Positions 11,503 to 11,855 of a stretch of DNA of 11,855 nt are shown here, piece after piece. The position numbers were made by a program, and so were the translations under genes. The stretch's first letter is position 1. Every line of letters starts with the position of its first letter. The notes beneath the pieces were generated by a model. That model searched no databases, was not told the origin of the DNA, and saw only the letters and a list, made by a program, of their open reading frames with translations. The DNA is from Candidatus Atribacteria bacterium 1244-E10-H5-B2. GTDB taxonomy: Bacteria > Atribacterota > JS1 > SB-45 > 34-128. Where the stretch lies: assembly GCA_003575245.1 (NCBI GenBank), contig NMQN01000747.1:1-11855 (forward strand), in the 5' to 3' direction.

Positions 11503-11855
11503 TCAATCTGATGACATAGCCCTCTTTAACCAGTATTGCCTCTGGTATTCCCGAAACTTCTCCGGGTGTTTTTTATGATATTCCTTGAGCCATTTCTTGT
11601 TATAATCTTTGTTTTTGGCCCGCCACCTTTTGTAATATTCACGCCTTGCCTTTTTCATCTTTTCATAGGCTTCAGGATCACTCGCTTTTAACTTTTGTAG
11701 ATATGCTTTCCGGTATTTGTAAATTTCCCTGTTTATCAGCTTCTTTGCCTTTGGACCCTCGACATTCACACTTTTATCTTTGACATTCACACTTTCACCT
11801 AAAACATTCACACTCTCATTTTTAACATTCACACTTAAGGCATACTTACCATAGC
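11503..11855 (-). CDS. Lys/Arg/Tyr-rich protein with SVNV repeats, 5' end off window
   Basis: The frame stays open to the window edge (reading YGKYALSVNV at the visible start), so the GTG at 11832 is probably internal and the gene is partial. The visible part has four heptad-spaced SVNV units (SVNVKNE, SVNVLGE, SVNVKDK, SVNVEG), then a basic helical region with regular aromatics (YKYRKAYLQKLKA, ARREYYKRWRAKNK, WLKEYHKKHPEKFREYQRQY), ending KRAMSSD. The tail resembles that of the finger protein at 3734-4255, though no cysteines are seen here. Nucleic-acid binding is likely. The repeat codons are also a 21-bp DNA repeat. The topoisomerase-like gene follows after 12 nt, so the two are probably co-expressed. 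Confidence 0.7.
   Translation of the reverse strand, partial: YGKYALSVNVKNESVNVLGESVNVKDKSVNVEGPKAKKLINREIYKYRKAYLQKLKASDPEAYEKMKKARREYYKRWRAKNKDYNKKWLKEYHKKHPEKFREYQRQYWLKRAMSSD
11762..11835. repeat. Four 21-bp direct repeats (iteron-like)
   Basis: The 11-bp core ACATTCACACT occurs at 11762, 11783, 11804 and 11825, exactly 21 bp apart, with ten variable bases between cores. The repeats encode the SVNV units of the overlapping gene. A 21-bp period equals two helical turns, so all cores face one side of the DNA, as in plasmid iterons. The cores are identical while the spacers vary. Confidence 0.85.

Noticed and set aside
1..11855. tRNA or rRNA genes, which could serve as attachment sites
   Set aside because: I found no cloverleaf with TTC-A-type arm or rRNA-like stretch on either strand by eye.

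Overview
The window is AT-rich, and every gene I can support lies on the minus strand. It reads as a mobile-element or phage-like region that surrounds a small carbon-metabolism operon. Clean Shine-Dalgarno sites, sigma-70-type promoters, TTG/GTG starts and a DctPQM TRAP transporter fit an anaerobic bacterium of the Clostridia, Halanaerobiales or Atribacterota kind. This is a guess from general character; no marker gene here settles the lineage.

In transcription order (right to left), 10.1-11.86 kb holds small accessory genes: a Lys/Arg/Tyr-rich protein cut by the window edge, whose N-terminal codons form four 21-bp iteron-like repeats; a stand-alone topoisomerase VI-A/Spo11-like protein with its catalytic tyrosine and Toprim motifs; a very short ORF with no standard start; a 25-codon 'FYKWELKK' peptide; a zinc-ribbon protein; and an ORF remnant. 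Next comes a conventional operon, malic enzyme then dctP, dctQ and dctM (8.8-10.0 and 5.8-8.6 kb). It would import a C4-dicarboxylate such as malate and convert it to pyruvate, CO2 and NAD(P)H. dctP has its own likely promoter, a tiny leader ORF with a near-perfect ribosome binding site, and a stable hairpin after its stop.

From about 5.6 kb to 0.2 kb there is a second run of small genes, many of them too short for routine gene calling: single-pass membrane micro-proteins in two paralogous copies, zinc-finger proteins rich in Tyr/Lys/Arg, a 50-codon basic protein, an excisionase-type HTH protein, a compact serine recombinase, an HNH nuclease, and two members of the same 'FYKVELKK' family seen on the far side of the operon. 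That family lies on both flanks, so the malate operon may be cargo in one element, or it may be chromosomal DNA between two related insertions.

The most unusual feature is a family of four intergenic elements at about 2.70, 3.49, 4.37 and 4.85 kb, all in the same orientation. Each has two consecutive hairpins. Three start 7-8 nt after a stop codon. Several stem positions pair only by G.U on the minus-strand RNA and would be C/A mismatches on the plus strand, so the unit appears to be selected as RNA in the direction of the genes. A half copy lies just past dctM. Other items of note are a perfect 13-bp inverted repeat next to the recombinase gene and a strong leftward promoter that feeds a potentially structured RNA at the left edge.
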